Below, piece by piece: positions 32,805 to 41,319 of a stretch of DNA of 42,111 bases. The stretch spans positions 1-42,111 of the forward strand of contig JAWXUL010000024.1 of assembly GCA_044432725.1 (NCBI GenBank), given 5' to 3'. The notes under the pieces were generated by a model. The model made no database searches. It was not told the origin of the DNA and saw nothing but the letters and a program-made list of their open reading frames with translations. How positions within the stretch are numbered: the stretch's first letter is position 1; each line of letters starts with the position of its first letter. A program made the translations under genes and the position numbers. Origin of the DNA: JAWXUK01 sp044432725 (GTDB lineage: Bacteria; Bacillota; Clostridia; Oscillospirales; Oscillospiraceae).

Positions 32805-33638
32805 TCATGCTTCTAAAGCAGTATAAATATTTTCTTTATATAAGCTTAATACTTCTGATAAGAGTGGCTCTGGTAAACGTTGAATGTTCATAAATGCAGC
32901 ATGATCTTCGATTTCCATCATCAGCAGAGAGCCGTCAGCTAATCTTAAAAAATCAACTCGTTGAAATCCATAAACAAGCCCTGACCATTGAGCAAAGACA
33001 TCCGCTTGTGCCTGTTCTTCTGCTGTCAGGGTGATAAATTTTGGTTCTGGATAGTGAGGGAACTTGGAAGGAGTGTATTCAAGGGTGTATACACTTTGAT
33101 TCCCCACATAGTAACACTGAATTTCTGAAGTGAAGTCTAGTTTGGGCTGAATGATGTCCCCTTCCTTGTAGTGGTCAGGGGAGGACAGATCTTCTTTACC
33201 GACAAATTTTTGATGGAGTCCATTGCCAAAAGATTTGATATTTTTCAACACATAAGTACTGACATCAGGTAAAAGTTCCACTTTGCTGAGAGTGTTTATG
33301 GTTGGAATCACCCCATATCCTTGGGAAAATAAGTCGCAAAGATACCCTTTCCCCGCCCCGTCGTGCCCCATCAGGTTCACTGTTTTCTTCTCTTTTTGGG
33401 TCAGCCTTGCCACTAATTTTTGATTTTGCTCGTACAAAGCATCTGTGTCTTCTTCCTTGCTCACCCATGTGTTCCGTCTGATGATGATGTCAAAGGTATC
33501 ATCTTTGCCTTCGTCATAAAAGACAGTTTCCAACGAAACTTCATGGCCATCTTCTTCAAAAGCCTCTTTCAAAATGCTGTCGTCCTTCAATCCACTCCCT
33601 TGGCAGTTGGATAGAATACAAATTCGATATTTTTTCAT
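32805..33638 (-). CDS. ATP-grasp-like protein of unknown substrate
   Basis: 277 residues. After an N-terminal Rossmann-like part (KYRICILSNCQGSG, then FDIIIRRNTW), a central and C-terminal part resembles the ATP-grasp fold of RimK-like ligases: VLKNIKSFGNGLHQKFV, IIQPKLDFTSEIQCYYVGN, and the metal/ATP-binding strand GFQRVDFLRLADGSLLMMEIEDHAAFM. In ATP-grasp enzymes this last segment holds the acidic and Asn residues that bind magnesium; here E and D are present but the final Asn is not clearly placed. The start at 33638 has AAAGGAG and good spacing. It has its own promoter and may be co-transcribed with mntP. Substrate unknown. Confidence 0.65.
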   Translation of the reverse strand: MKKYRICILSNCQGSGLKDDSILKEAFEEDGHEVSLETVFYDEGKDDTFDIIIRRNTWVSKEEDTDALYEQNQKLVARLTQKEKKTVNLMGHDGAGKGYLCDLFSQGYGVIPTINTLSKVELLPDVSTYVLKNIKSFGNGLHQKFVGKEDLSSPDHYKEGDIIQPKLDFTSEIQCYYVGNQSVYTLEYTPSKFPHYPEPKFITLTAEEQAQADVFAQWSGLVYGFQRVDFLRLADGSLLMMEIEDHAAFMNIQRLPEPLLSEVLSLYKENIYTALEA

Positions 33639-33681
33639 ATGTTTCTCCTTTACATCACTCATGTTTTGTAGTTACTGACTA

Positions 33682-33710
33682 ATAGTAATCTGATTCTTTC
33701 TATTTGTCAA
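33682..33710 (-). promoter_or_regulatory. Promoter of the ATP-grasp-like gene
   Basis: On the minus strand: TTGACA (33710-33705), a 17-bp spacer and TACTAT (33687-33682). Confidence 0.82.
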
Positions 33711-33885
33711 GGGATTCTGGGAGGGTCGAGGGTAGAAATCAATAAAATGAACAGAATTCTTCTAGGGGATTTTTTGAGATTGTTGGAAGAAGAAAACATG
33801 ATTCGTCATTATGTTTATGATTTTGACATTAGCCATGACTAATTATAGTAATTTCACCAATTCTGTAATTTAATTCTAAATTAGC

Positions 33886-33916
33886 TTGACATAGTATTTG
33901 AGAATGTGATACTATG
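33886..33916 (+). promoter_or_regulatory. Promoter of the ABC importer operon with an overlapping palindrome
   Basis: TTGACA (33886-33891), an 18-bp spacer and TACTAT (33910-33915). An 8-bp perfect inverted repeat, CATAGTAT (33890-33897) and ATACTATG (33909-33916), covers the spacer and the -10 element, so a repressor bound there would block the polymerase. Confidence 0.78.
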
Positions 33917-33925
33917 AAATGCAAA

Positions 33926-33957
33926 TGATTCGCATATTTTCCTGATTCGTATATTGT
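33926..33957 (+). repeat. Direct repeat TGATTCG[C/T]ATATT before the importer genes
   Basis: Copies begin at 33926 and 33943, 17 bp apart, in the 5' leader just after the promoter. A third partial copy (TGATTCGTC) lies at 33799, before the promoter. This may be a regulator site; no known consensus was recognised. Confidence 0.45.
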
Positions 33958-33981
33958 CTCAGGAAACACAGAGGTCGAAAA

Positions 33982-34968
33982 ATGAAAAAAGATAGCAACT
34001 CAAAAAATCAGATAGAATCAAAATATGTTCATGGTATACAGGATTTTGTGAAAAAAATAATACATATTATTGTGGTTCTTCTTTCTGTCAGCTTCCTTAC
34101 CTTTCTTCTTATGGACCTTGCCCCAGGGGAGCCAGGGACTTCTATGTATGATGCAGCAGGCATTATCCCAACAGAAGAAATGCTTGCCCTGACAAGGGAA
34201 CAGCTGGGATTAAACCAGCCCTTGATGACACGATATTTCTCTTGGTTAGTCCAATGTATCCAAGGTGATTTGGGGACTTCCTTCTCTCAACATGATGAAG
34301 TGAAGAATCTTATTTCTAAAAATATGAAATCTACTTTGACCATGGCTTTTAGTATTTTGGCTCTTACTTTGCTTTTTTCCATTCCTTTGGGCGTATTATC
34401 TGCTGTCGCAAGGGATAAAATCCCAGATCATCTGGTGCGTTTTCTCAGTTTCATTGGCATATCAGCCCCTAATTTTTTAGTGGCTTTGATTTTAACCTAT
34501 GTCATTTCTTATCAGCTTGGCTGGCTTCCTGTGTACAATCCCTATGGCTCTAAAACAGCCTATATTTTACCAGTCCTTACCATGGTGATTGGCATGACTG
34601 GTAACTATACTCGCCAAATCAGAGCACTTTTTTTAGAAGAACTGTCTCAAGATTACGTCTATGGTGCCAGAGCAAGGGGCGTGAGTGAAATCAAAATCCT
34701 ATCACGCCATGTGATGAGAAATACCCTGTTGCCACTGACAACTTTGATTGCCTTTTCCTTGGGTTCTCTTTTAGGGGGCGTGGCTATTGTGGAAGTGATT
34801 TTCTCCTTCCCTGGAATTGGAAATTTGTTGATTTACGCAGTGGATATGAGGGATTATCCTTTGATCCAAGGATTGGTTTTGTGGATTGCCCTTTGTTATA
34901 CACTGCTTAACGTATTTTCGGATTTGCTCTATCCAGTGTTTGATCCAAGACTGAAAAAATCATCCTAG
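33982..34968 (+). CDS. Peptide/nickel-type ABC importer permease 1 (DppB/NikB family)
   Basis: 328 residues with about six membrane helices: a first helix (about 27-48), then a large extracytoplasmic loop (LAPGEPGTSMYDAAGIIPT and EQLGLNQPLMTRYFSWL), as in DppB/NikB/OppB. The cytoplasmic loop YVYGARARGVSEIKILSRHVMRNTLLP is the EAA-type contact with the ATPases. AGAGG lies seven bases before the ATG. First gene of a five-gene importer operon. It is not possible to say from the sequence whether the substrate is a peptide, nickel or a metallophore. Confidence 0.92.
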   Translation: MKKDSNSKNQIESKYVHGIQDFVKKIIHIIVVLLSVSFLTFLLMDLAPGEPGTSMYDAAGIIPTEEMLALTREQLGLNQPLMTRYFSWLVQCIQGDLGTSFSQHDEVKNLISKNMKSTLTMAFSILALTLLFSIPLGVLSAVARDKIPDHLVRFLSFIGISAPNFLVALILTYVISYQLGWLPVYNPYGSKTAYILPVLTMVIGMTGNYTRQIRALFLEELSQDYVYGARARGVSEIKILSRHVMRNTLLPLTTLIAFSLGSLLGGVAIVEVIFSFPGIGNLLIYAVDMRDYPLIQGLVLWIALCYTLLNVFSDLLYPVFDPRLKKSS

Positions 34969-34983
34969 AAGGACAAGTTGATT

Positions 34984-35796
34984 ATGTCAAAATTAAAAAA
35001 ATTGAAAACAGTCTTTGTGATGCTTTTGGTCATAGCTGTGTTATTTGTAGCCCTTTTTGCGGAGCATCTCTGTCCCCAAGATCCCTATGAGACCAGTTTT
35101 ATCTATGCTAACCAAGCCCCTAGCGATGACCATTGGTGTGGCACAGATGCCTTGGGACGAGATATTTTTTCCAGATTGATTTTAGGAACGCAAACCTCTG
35201 TGATGTCAGCACTGCTTTTGGTTCTGGTGACGACTGTGTTAGGTACCGTGGTGGGTCTGATTTCTGGGTATTTCGGTGGAAAAATTGACTCCTTCCTCAT
35301 GGGGATTGTGGATACAACCTTAAGTTTTCCTGATTTTGTCATTGCCCTTGCCATACTGGGCATTGTGGGGACTGGTTTAATTCCTGCTATGTGCGCTGTT
35401 ATAGGGGTAAAATGGGCGAAGTATGCCAGACTCAGCCGAAGTTTGGTGATGAAAATCAAAACGCAAACCTATATCACAGCGGCAATCACCAACGGAACCA
35501 CAAAAAGTAAAATACTTTTTTCTCATATACTCCCCAATATTATGCCACAAATTTTTGTCACAGCTTCTCTTGACATTGGCAGCATGATTTTGATGTTGTC
35601 ATCTCTCTCCTTTTTAGGCTTTGGGATTCTCCCACCCACCCCTGAATGGGGCTATATGCTCAACGAGGGAAGAAGTTCTTTCCTCACTTCACCCTATTTA
35701 TTATGGGGGCCAGGAAGTGCAATATTTATTGTCGTTGTGATTTTTAACTTATTTGGCGACAGTATGCGTGATGTTTTTGATACAAGATCACAGTGA
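34984..35796 (+). CDS. Peptide/nickel-type ABC importer permease 2 (DppC/NikC family)
   Basis: 270 residues. A first helix (about 8-27) is followed by the family's N-terminal GTDALGRDIFSRLILG motif, about five more helices and the EAA loop AITNGTTKSKILFSHILPNIMPQ. The start ATG at 34984 is preferred because GAAGGA lies ten bases upstream; the TTG two codons earlier is too close to it. The gene begins 15 bp after permease 1, with which it would form the channel. Confidence 0.92.
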   Translation: MSKLKKLKTVFVMLLVIAVLFVALFAEHLCPQDPYETSFIYANQAPSDDHWCGTDALGRDIFSRLILGTQTSVMSALLLVLVTTVLGTVVGLISGYFGGKIDSFLMGIVDTTLSFPDFVIALAILGIVGTGLIPAMCAVIGVKWAKYARLSRSLVMKIKTQTYITAAITNGTTKSKILFSHILPNIMPQIFVTASLDIGSMILMLSSLSFLGFGILPPTPEWGYMLNEGRSSFLTSPYLLWGPGSAIFIVVVIFNLFGDSMRDVFDTRSQ

Positions 35797-35914
35797 TTTG
35801 TCACAAAGGCAAGACCACAATCCCACGGATTTCTTATATTGCTGTTTAGGGCGTTAGAGCACCCCTTTACAATACAAATGAAACATAAAAAACGGATGAA
35901 TGAAAGGAAATTAT

Positions 35915-37537
35915 ATGAAATTAAAATCTCTTACAAAACTTTTGGCAGGTGTTCTCATGAGCGCCACCTTCCTCACTGCTTGCAGTGGGGATGCTTCAGG
36001 GGACACAACAAGCCCCACCCAATCAGGGGGAGGGGCTGACGTGACTGCCACTGCTTCTGATAAAAGCAACGAAAAAGTGGTGGTTGCCTCTTATTATTTC
36101 CCCACTGTCTTAGAACCCTCGAAAGACTGGGAAAGTTGGTACATCGTGGAATTTGGAGTGGGTGAAACTTTGACACGCTATTCCCAAACAGGGGAAGTTC
36201 TTCCTTGGCTGGCTGAAAGTTGGCAAATCAGCGAAGATAACGACTGTATCTGGGAAATTAAGTTGCGAGAAGATGTTAATTTCTCCAACGGTGCAGCAAT
36301 GACAGCCACCAAAGTGAAAGAATCTATGGAACGTTTGTACTCCATGGAAGATCCTGCCAATGGAGGCAACGGGAATCCTCACGCCCATTTCGACTTCACA
36401 GAAATTGTAGCAGATGATGAGAATTTTACGATTTATCTGGAAACCACTGTCCCCACCCCTGACCTACCTGGGGCGCTTGCCTATCCATGGCAACTAATTG
36501 TGGATGCAGAAGCAACCGCTGAAATGGACACCTATACCCAATGTGTTGTGGGAACAGGTCCTTATATCTTTACCTCTTTTGAGCCTGGAATTTCCCTTAC
36601 TGGGGTAGCAAGTGAAAATTATTGGAATGGCACCCCTGGTTTCAAAGAAATCGAAGTGGTGAAAATGGAAGATTCCAACATGAGAGCCATGGCACTCATC
36701 GAGGGGAGCATTGACTTTACAGTGAACCTTGACCCCAGTGGACTAGAAGCTTTAAAAGGTCATGACAATGTGACAGTGGAAGAATATGCAGGAACCAAAA
36801 CAGAAATGGATCATATGAATTTGACTGGTGTTTTAGGGAATGATACCCTACGTCAAGCCATTGTCATGAGCGTGGATGGAGATTTGATTGCTGATAACGT
36901 CCTAAACGGCTTGTATGGTTGGGGATTTGCTTTGATTCCTTCTGGCTTGGATTTTGGCTATGATCAATTAACCAACACATTCCCCCATGATTTAGATAAA
37001 GCACTGGCTCTGTTGGATTCAGCTGGCATTGTGGACACAGATGGCGACGGGATTCGTGAATTAGATGGGGAAAATATTTCCTTGAAATACGTGTCCAAAA
37101 CAGGACAAATCGAAGTGGAAGCTCGAATCGAAATGATTAAAAAGTTGGGTTTTGAGATTAATCATGTGATGATTGATGATTATTTACCACTTTTATATGC
37201 AAGAGACTTTGACCTGATTGCAAGCCATGACACAGCAACCCCTACAGGAGATCCAGCCAAATTCCTTTCTCGCTGGTATTCCCTCAATGTAGATAATAAC
37301 TTCAGTGGTTTCTCCAATCCAGAGTATGACGCACTCTACGAAGCTCTTATCGTGGAATTTGATGCAGATGTGAGACGAGAGCTTTGCATTGAAATGCAAC
37401 AACTCCTCATTGACCACGCAGTGTGCATCATCGGTGGGTATCCAGAATACAATGCTTGTTATGTTACAGGTTTGCAAGGCACCAACGTCGGCGCTTATTA
37501 TTACTATCAAATCACACCAGAATTGCAATACGGATAA
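35915..37537 (+). CDS. Family 5 extracellular solute-binding lipoprotein
   Basis: 540 residues. Signal peptide with lipobox LTAC (about residue 23 is the lipid-modified Cys), a Ser/Gly/Thr linker, then a family-5 binding protein: LPWLAESWQISEDNDCIWEIKLREDVNFSNG, GTGPYIFTSFEPG, and RWYSLNVDNNFSGFSNPEYDALYEAL. It captures the substrate outside the cell for the two permeases. The start is chosen for AAAGGAA just before the ATG; an upstream in-frame ATG five codons earlier has no site. A hairpin with a T run follows, which probably raises its expression over the ATPases. Confidence 0.92.
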   Translation: MKLKSLTKLLAGVLMSATFLTACSGDASGDTTSPTQSGGGADVTATASDKSNEKVVVASYYFPTVLEPSKDWESWYIVEFGVGETLTRYSQTGEVLPWLAESWQISEDNDCIWEIKLREDVNFSNGAAMTATKVKESMERLYSMEDPANGGNGNPHAHFDFTEIVADDENFTIYLETTVPTPDLPGALAYPWQLIVDAEATAEMDTYTQCVVGTGPYIFTSFEPGISLTGVASENYWNGTPGFKEIEVVKMEDSNMRAMALIEGSIDFTVNLDPSGLEALKGHDNVTVEEYAGTKTEMDHMNLTGVLGNDTLRQAIVMSVDGDLIADNVLNGLYGWGFALIPSGLDFGYDQLTNTFPHDLDKALALLDSAGIVDTDGDGIRELDGENISLKYVSKTGQIEVEARIEMIKKLGFEINHVMIDDYLPLLYARDFDLIASHDTATPTGDPAKFLSRWYSLNVDNNFSGFSNPEYDALYEALIVEFDADVRRELCIEMQQLLIDHAVCIIGGYPEYNACYVTGLQGTNVGAYYYYQITPELQYG

Positions 37538-37544
37538 GGCAAAG

Positions 37545-37575
37545 GGGAGAAGAGGCATCTCTTCTCCCTTTTTTT
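37545..37575 (+). terminator. Hairpin between the binding-protein gene and the ATPase genes
   Basis: Ten-bp perfect arms GGGAGAAGAG/CTCTTCTCCC (37545-37554, 37559-37568) with a GCAT loop and T7. The next ribosome binding site starts immediately after, so this looks like a partial intra-operon terminator. Confidence 0.85.
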
Positions 37576-37589
37576 AGGAGGGAAATACC

Positions 37590-38372
37590 ATGTCAGAGCC
37601 ACTATTGAAGATAAAAGACTTGAACATCGCTTACGATCATAAAGATAATATTGTGGTGAAGGATTTTAATCTAGCATTGGAACAAGGAAAAATACTTGCC
37701 ATTGTGGGAGAGAGTGGTTGTGGAAAAACCACTTTGATTCGTGGTATCATGGGTATTTTACCTCCCTCTGCTTTGATCACAGGGGGCGAGGTGGTTTTTA
37801 ACGGTATTTCTCTTCGAAATAACAAAAAATTCAAAAAAGGGAAAGATATTTCCTTTGTTTTTCAAAATACAGGGAGTATGTTAAACCCTGTGCGCACCAT
37901 TGGACAACAATTTGTGGAATACATTCGGATTCACGAAAAGATGTCAAAAGCCGAAGCGAAAGCCCTCGCTGTGAAAACTTTGGCAAAAGTCCAATTAGAA
38001 GAGGGGGAACATATCCTCAATAACTACCCCTTTCAGCTCAGTGGTGGGATGCAACAGAGAGTGGGCATTGCCATGGCGATTACCTTTCACCCCTCTTTGA
38101 TTTTGGCAGATGAACCTACCTCTGCTTTGGATGTCACCACTCAAATTCAAGTTCTTGATTTATTGAAAGAGATCAATCAAGAGTTTGGCACTTCGATTAT
38201 TTTTGTGACCCATAATTTGGGGGCTGCCTCCTATCTAGCTGATGATTGTCTGGTGATGTTTCAGGGGAGTGTTGTGGAGAAAAATACCATAAAAGAAGTG
38301 ATTTCTGCACCACAGCACAACTATACCAAAAATCTCATCGAGGCAAGTCGACTGGAAGGAGAGAGGAAATGA
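37590..38372 (+). CDS. Importer ATPase 1 (DppD/NikD family)
   Basis: 260 residues. Walker A GESGCGKTT (about 40-48), Q-loop FQNTGSMLNP, signature LSGGMQQR, Walker B LILADEPTSALD and the switch His in VTHNLG. The Cys-rich C-terminal extension of DppD/OppD is short here. The AGGAGG site is part of the sequence after the upstream hairpin. The stop overlaps the start of ATPase 2 (ATGA), which implies translational coupling. Confidence 0.92.
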   Translation: MSEPLLKIKDLNIAYDHKDNIVVKDFNLALEQGKILAIVGESGCGKTTLIRGIMGILPPSALITGGEVVFNGISLRNNKKFKKGKDISFVFQNTGSMLNPVRTIGQQFVEYIRIHEKMSKAEAKALAVKTLAKVQLEEGEHILNNYPFQLSGGMQQRVGIAMAITFHPSLILADEPTSALDVTTQIQVLDLLKEINQEFGTSIIFVTHNLGAASYLADDCLVMFQGSVVEKNTIKEVISAPQHNYTKNLIEASRLEGERK

Positions 38373-39160
38373 GTGGAGAAGTCATTATGACAGTGAAAGA
38401 TGTCTGTAAAGACTTTCAAAACAAAGACCACGTAATCAGTGCCAATGACCATATCAACTTTACTTTGCAACAAGGCGAGATCTTGGGCATTGTTGGGGAG
38501 AGTGGCAGTGGAAAAAGCACCATTGCAAAGCTATTGATGCAAATTCAGTCTCCAGATCACGGAGAAATACGAATTTGTGGGAAAGAATACAGCAAATTAT
38601 CAGGAGAAGCCCTGCGTCAACAGCGAAGAAATATCCAGATGATTTTTCAAGATCCCATTGGCTCTATGAATCCTAAAAAGAAAGTGAAGCAGATTGTTTG
38701 CGAGCCATTATTAAACTATGGTTTGTTGAAGCGGAAAGAAATCCGTGATAAAGCCATAGAATTGCTGAAATCTGTGAACTTGGGCGAAGAATTTGTTGAA
38801 AAGTATCCTCATACCCTCAGTGGTGGTCAAGCACAAAGAGTCGCCATTGCTCGAGCCATTGCCTTGGAACCAAAAATTTTGCTTTGCGATGAAGCGACCT
38901 CTGCCTTAGATGTGTCAGTCCAGAAAAAAATTGTGGAAACTTTGATGAAATTGAATGAAGAAGTAGGGATTTCTATTATTTTTATCTCTCATGATATCTA
39001 TTTAACAAAATTTGTAGCTGACAGAATTCTTGTGATGAATCAAGGTATCGTGGTAGAAAAGATAGAAAAAGAAAACTTTGACAGGGAAAGTGCAGATCCA
39101 TATACAAGAAATTTGATGAATTCAGCAAGAATTTTAAATGAAAGTTATATGATTTCCTGA
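38369..39160 (+). CDS. Importer ATPase 2 (DppF/NikE family)
   Basis: 263 residues, starting at the ATGA overlap with ATPase 1. Walker A GESGSGKST, Q-loop FQDPIGSMNP, signature LSGGQAQR, Walker B ILLCDEATSALD (Cys where Ala or Val is usual) and ISHD. The frame is open further upstream, but the overlap start has GAGAGGA upstream and gives the usual family length. Last gene of the importer operon. Confidence 0.92.
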   Translation: MSGEVIMTVKDVCKDFQNKDHVISANDHINFTLQQGEILGIVGESGSGKSTIAKLLMQIQSPDHGEIRICGKEYSKLSGEALRQQRRNIQMIFQDPIGSMNPKKKVKQIVCEPLLNYGLLKRKEIRDKAIELLKSVNLGEEFVEKYPHTLSGGQAQRVAIARAIALEPKILLCDEATSALDVSVQKKIVETLMKLNEEVGISIIFISHDIYLTKFVADRILVMNQGIVVEKIEKENFDRESADPYTRNLMNSARILNESYMIS

Positions 39161-39263
39161 TGCTTATAGCCTTTGGAGGACTATTCTTTGAAGTTATGTA
39201 TTCTTGTCATAAATTTCAGTTCATGGCTCAAGTTCTAGCACCAAAATAACATATCTCTTTAGA

Positions 39264-39300
39264 GACTAAAAAAAGCACTGATTTATTAATCAGTGCCTTT
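39264..39300. terminator. Terminator between the importer operon and the C39-like lipoprotein gene
   Basis: Nine-bp perfect arms GCACTGATT/AATCAGTGC (39275-39283, 39288-39296) with a TATT loop. There is a T7 run on the minus strand and a shorter T run on the plus strand. Confidence 0.9.
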
Positions 39301-39303
39301 TGT

Positions 39304-40149
39304 TTATTCTGCTAACATAGGTAGGGCAAAGAGGAAATCACGTTCCTCGCAGTCTTCAAAATTTTCTTCTAAAAAGTCATACATGGTGAAATTATACCAG
39401 AATCTTTCAGCTGGATAGATGCCGTAGCCATCTTGATTGTGGTCAGTGGTGTCATAGGAGTCTGCCACAATAATCACATCATCACCATAGTAATCCTCTG
39501 TTCCCATGGTATCATAACCGATAATGACTTGCCAATGTCCACCCCAATCGTTCCAACCGATGACCATAGGCAGACCATTTTCCACGTTTTCACGGATTTT
39601 ATCCAGTGTCATGTAGTCATAGACTTCGTCACCGTGGTCAAAAGTGCTGTCCACAGTAAAGCCCAGTGTTTCAAAGATTTTGATAATATCCACAAGGAGC
39701 GTGGCTTCTTCGTTCATTGCATTGTGACGCATTTGAGCCAAAGTTTCTTCATTATGGTCCCCTGTCATGCCATAATACTCCAAAACCATCAGCACAGCTG
39801 ACAATCCACAAGACCATTCACTGGTTTGTTGTTGGGTTTTGAACTGGGGAAGAAGGGCAAGAGAGCCAGTAGATTCCATGTTGTAAAAGTCAGGGCTGGT
39901 GAAGTAGGGAGAGTTTTGGTGATCTCCCATCCGTTCCACAGAATCAGCACCATATTCATGTAAATCCACAGTGTAAGGGATTTTCATATCGTCAGAGAAG
40001 TTTTGCTTAGCACCAGATTCTGGGACAGAACCTACAGTGCTACTGTTCTCGTTAGAAGTCGCAGATAAACTGCTGTCTGCTGGGGTGTCTGTGCTGGAAC
40101 AAGCTGTAAGTAACAAGGTAAAAGCACAAAGAGCGATGATTTTTTTCAA
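39304..40149 (-). CDS. Lipoprotein with a C39-like cysteine peptidase domain
   Basis: 281 residues. Lipoprotein signal peptide KKIIALCAFTLLLTAC, a Ser/Thr-rich linker (about 18-55) and a papain-like domain of the C39-type (about 95-225). The catalytic Cys is in TSEWSCGLSAVLMVLEYYG, the His in GGHWQVIIGYD and the third residue probably in VADSYD. Such proteins sit on the outer membrane face and cleave peptides or isopeptides; the substrate is unknown. TTG at 40149 is preferred because TGGAGG is nine bases upstream; an ATG nine codons earlier lacks any site. Confidence 0.82.
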   Translation of the reverse strand: MKKIIALCAFTLLLTACSSTDTPADSSLSATSNENSSTVGSVPESGAKQNFSDDMKIPYTVDLHEYGADSVERMGDHQNSPYFTSPDFYNMESTGSLALLPQFKTQQQTSEWSCGLSAVLMVLEYYGMTGDHNEETLAQMRHNAMNEEATLLVDIIKIFETLGFTVDSTFDHGDEVYDYMTLDKIRENVENGLPMVIGWNDWGGHWQVIIGYDTMGTEDYYGDDVIIVADSYDTTDHNQDGYGIYPAERFWYNFTMYDFLEENFEDCEERDFLFALPMLAE

Positions 40150-40206
40150 TTTTGAATTCCTCCATTTTTGTTTCATTTTGCCGAATCCAAAGAAGCGACA
40201 AGAGTT

Positions 40207-40234
40207 AGTATAACATAAAATTTTAGTAAATCAA
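40207..40234 (-). promoter_or_regulatory. Promoter of the C39-like lipoprotein gene
   Basis: On the minus strand: TTGATT (40234-40229), a 16-bp spacer and an extended -10, TGT then TATACT (40212-40207). Confidence 0.72.
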
Positions 40235-40289
40235 GTCTTTTGAAAAAAATTCATCTTTTCTTTTCAAAATATTCATTTATGAGGTTCCC

Positions 40290-40970
40290 TTAATTGGAAC
40301 TAGGTGGAAAATAAGGCTTTAGCACAGCAGCCACACCACTGATTGGCATACTTTGGAAGGTAACTTTCCCAGGGCCTGTGACCTGAGTATTAAACACACC
40401 TTCCCCACCAAAGAGCATATTTTTCACACCAGGAACTGTTTTAATTTCCATAGAACAAGTGGCATCCATCATGGCGAGATTGCCTGTATCCACAATCATG
40501 GATTGCCCTGCGCCCAAATCATAAGTAACAGCGTGACCATCAATTTCTACAAATACTGTGCCATATCCGCTGACTTGTTGCATGATGAAGCCTTCACCAC
40601 CAAAGAGACCCGAGGAGAACTTTTTATTGAAAAAGACAGAAAGCTCTACCCCAGAGGTAGCAGCAAGAAAAGCCGACTTTTGCAAAATAACAGGTTTTTG
40701 AGGTGTCACTTCCACAGCTAAAATAGTACCAGGGAAGGAAGAGGCAAAGGCGATCAAGCCTGCACCTTGCTCTGCAGTATAACGGTTTTGAAATAGTTTT
40801 TCACCAGAAAACATTCGCCCGATGACTTTTCCCACACCACCACCGATGGTTTCCATCTTCATATTGGGACTCATCCATACCATGGAGCCACTTTCATTGA
40901 TCACACTCTCCCCTGAGTCTAAATGACAAACGACCACAGGTAAGGACTCTCCTAAAATTTCGTAATTCAT
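40290..40970 (-). CDS. AIM24/TIGR00266 family protein
   Basis: 226 residues rich in short beta strands and glycine: ESGSMVWMSPNMKMETIGGGVGKVIGRMFSGEKLFQNRYTA, then GEGFIMQQVSGYGTVFVEIDG and LGAGQSMIVDTGNLAMMD. This is the pattern of the TIGR00266/AIM24 family, a trimeric beta-helix fold with no agreed function. The start at 40970 is chosen for AAGGAG upstream; the frame runs 24 codons further but across the promoter. Single-gene unit. Confidence 0.9.
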   Translation of the reverse strand: MNYEILGESLPVVVCHLDSGESVINESGSMVWMSPNMKMETIGGGVGKVIGRMFSGEKLFQNRYTAEQGAGLIAFASSFPGTILAVEVTPQKPVILQKSAFLAATSGVELSVFFNKKFSSGLFGGEGFIMQQVSGYGTVFVEIDGHAVTYDLGAGQSMIVDTGNLAMMDATCSMEIKTVPGVKNMLFGGEGVFNTQVTGPGKVTFQSMPISGVAAVLKPYFPPSSN

Positions 40971-41013
40971 AAAAATCTCCTTTTCAAACAAAATAAAATC
41001 TAAGTTTCCATTT

Positions 41014-41042
41014 ATTATATCATACAATACTTGGAAAATCAA
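41014..41042 (-). promoter_or_regulatory. Promoter of the AIM24 gene
   Basis: On the minus strand: TTGATT (41042-41037), a 17-bp spacer and TATAAT (41019-41014). Confidence 0.78.
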
Positions 41043-41157
41043 ATCTATTTTCTTTTATTAATTTCTTACCAACAGAAATTCTACCCTCTTACGTCCACCC
41101 GTAGTGCAAGGGGGACTGGTTTCACTTGATCCCACGACTTCCCATCTCCTAAAACGT

Positions 41158-41185
41158 AAAAAATCTCTCCGAAGAGAGGTTTTTA
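41158..41185 (-). terminator. UUCG-loop terminator after the toxin-antitoxin module
   Basis: On the minus strand CTCTC, a TTCG tetraloop and GAGAG, then T6. The stem is prolonged by the A and T runs. It could end transcription of the toxin-antitoxin operon, about 135 bp downstream of the toxin remnant. Confidence 0.75.
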
Positions 41186-41280
41186 TGCTGTTTCTGTCTT
41201 TATCCATCATAGAGGTAAAAAATAAACGTTACACCCTAGAAGAAAGAATAGTCTTTCTCCTTAAGGTAGCGTTATGTTGC

Positions 41281-41308
41281 TGTGTGAGCCTAACACAAAG
41301 GCTGTGAT
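41281..41308 (+). repeat. 28-bp direct repeat, copy A
   Basis: Matches copy B (41887-41914) at 24 of 28 positions: both begin TGTGTGA and end with CTGTGAT, with ACACAAAG inside. It lies just beyond the 3' end of the toxin remnant. Confidence 0.65.
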
Positions 41309-41319
41309 ATAGTCGAACA

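Larger units (their letters stand above)
40971..41319. other. Intergenic region between the AIM24 gene and the toxin remnant
   Basis: A 349-bp gap with the AIM24 promoter (41014-41042), a locally GC-richer stretch (about 41085-41150) of unknown nature, the UUCG hairpin (41158-41185), and the first copy of a 28-bp direct repeat (41281-41308). The stretch 41058-41147 is open on the minus strand (RWEVVGSSETSPPCTTGG then RKRV) but has no start codon or ribosome binding site that I trust. Confidence 0.6.

Noticed and set aside
41104..41307. 67-codon plus-strand frame
   Set aside because: It crosses a stable terminator-like hairpin and a repeat, has no good ribosome binding site and no recognisable family.
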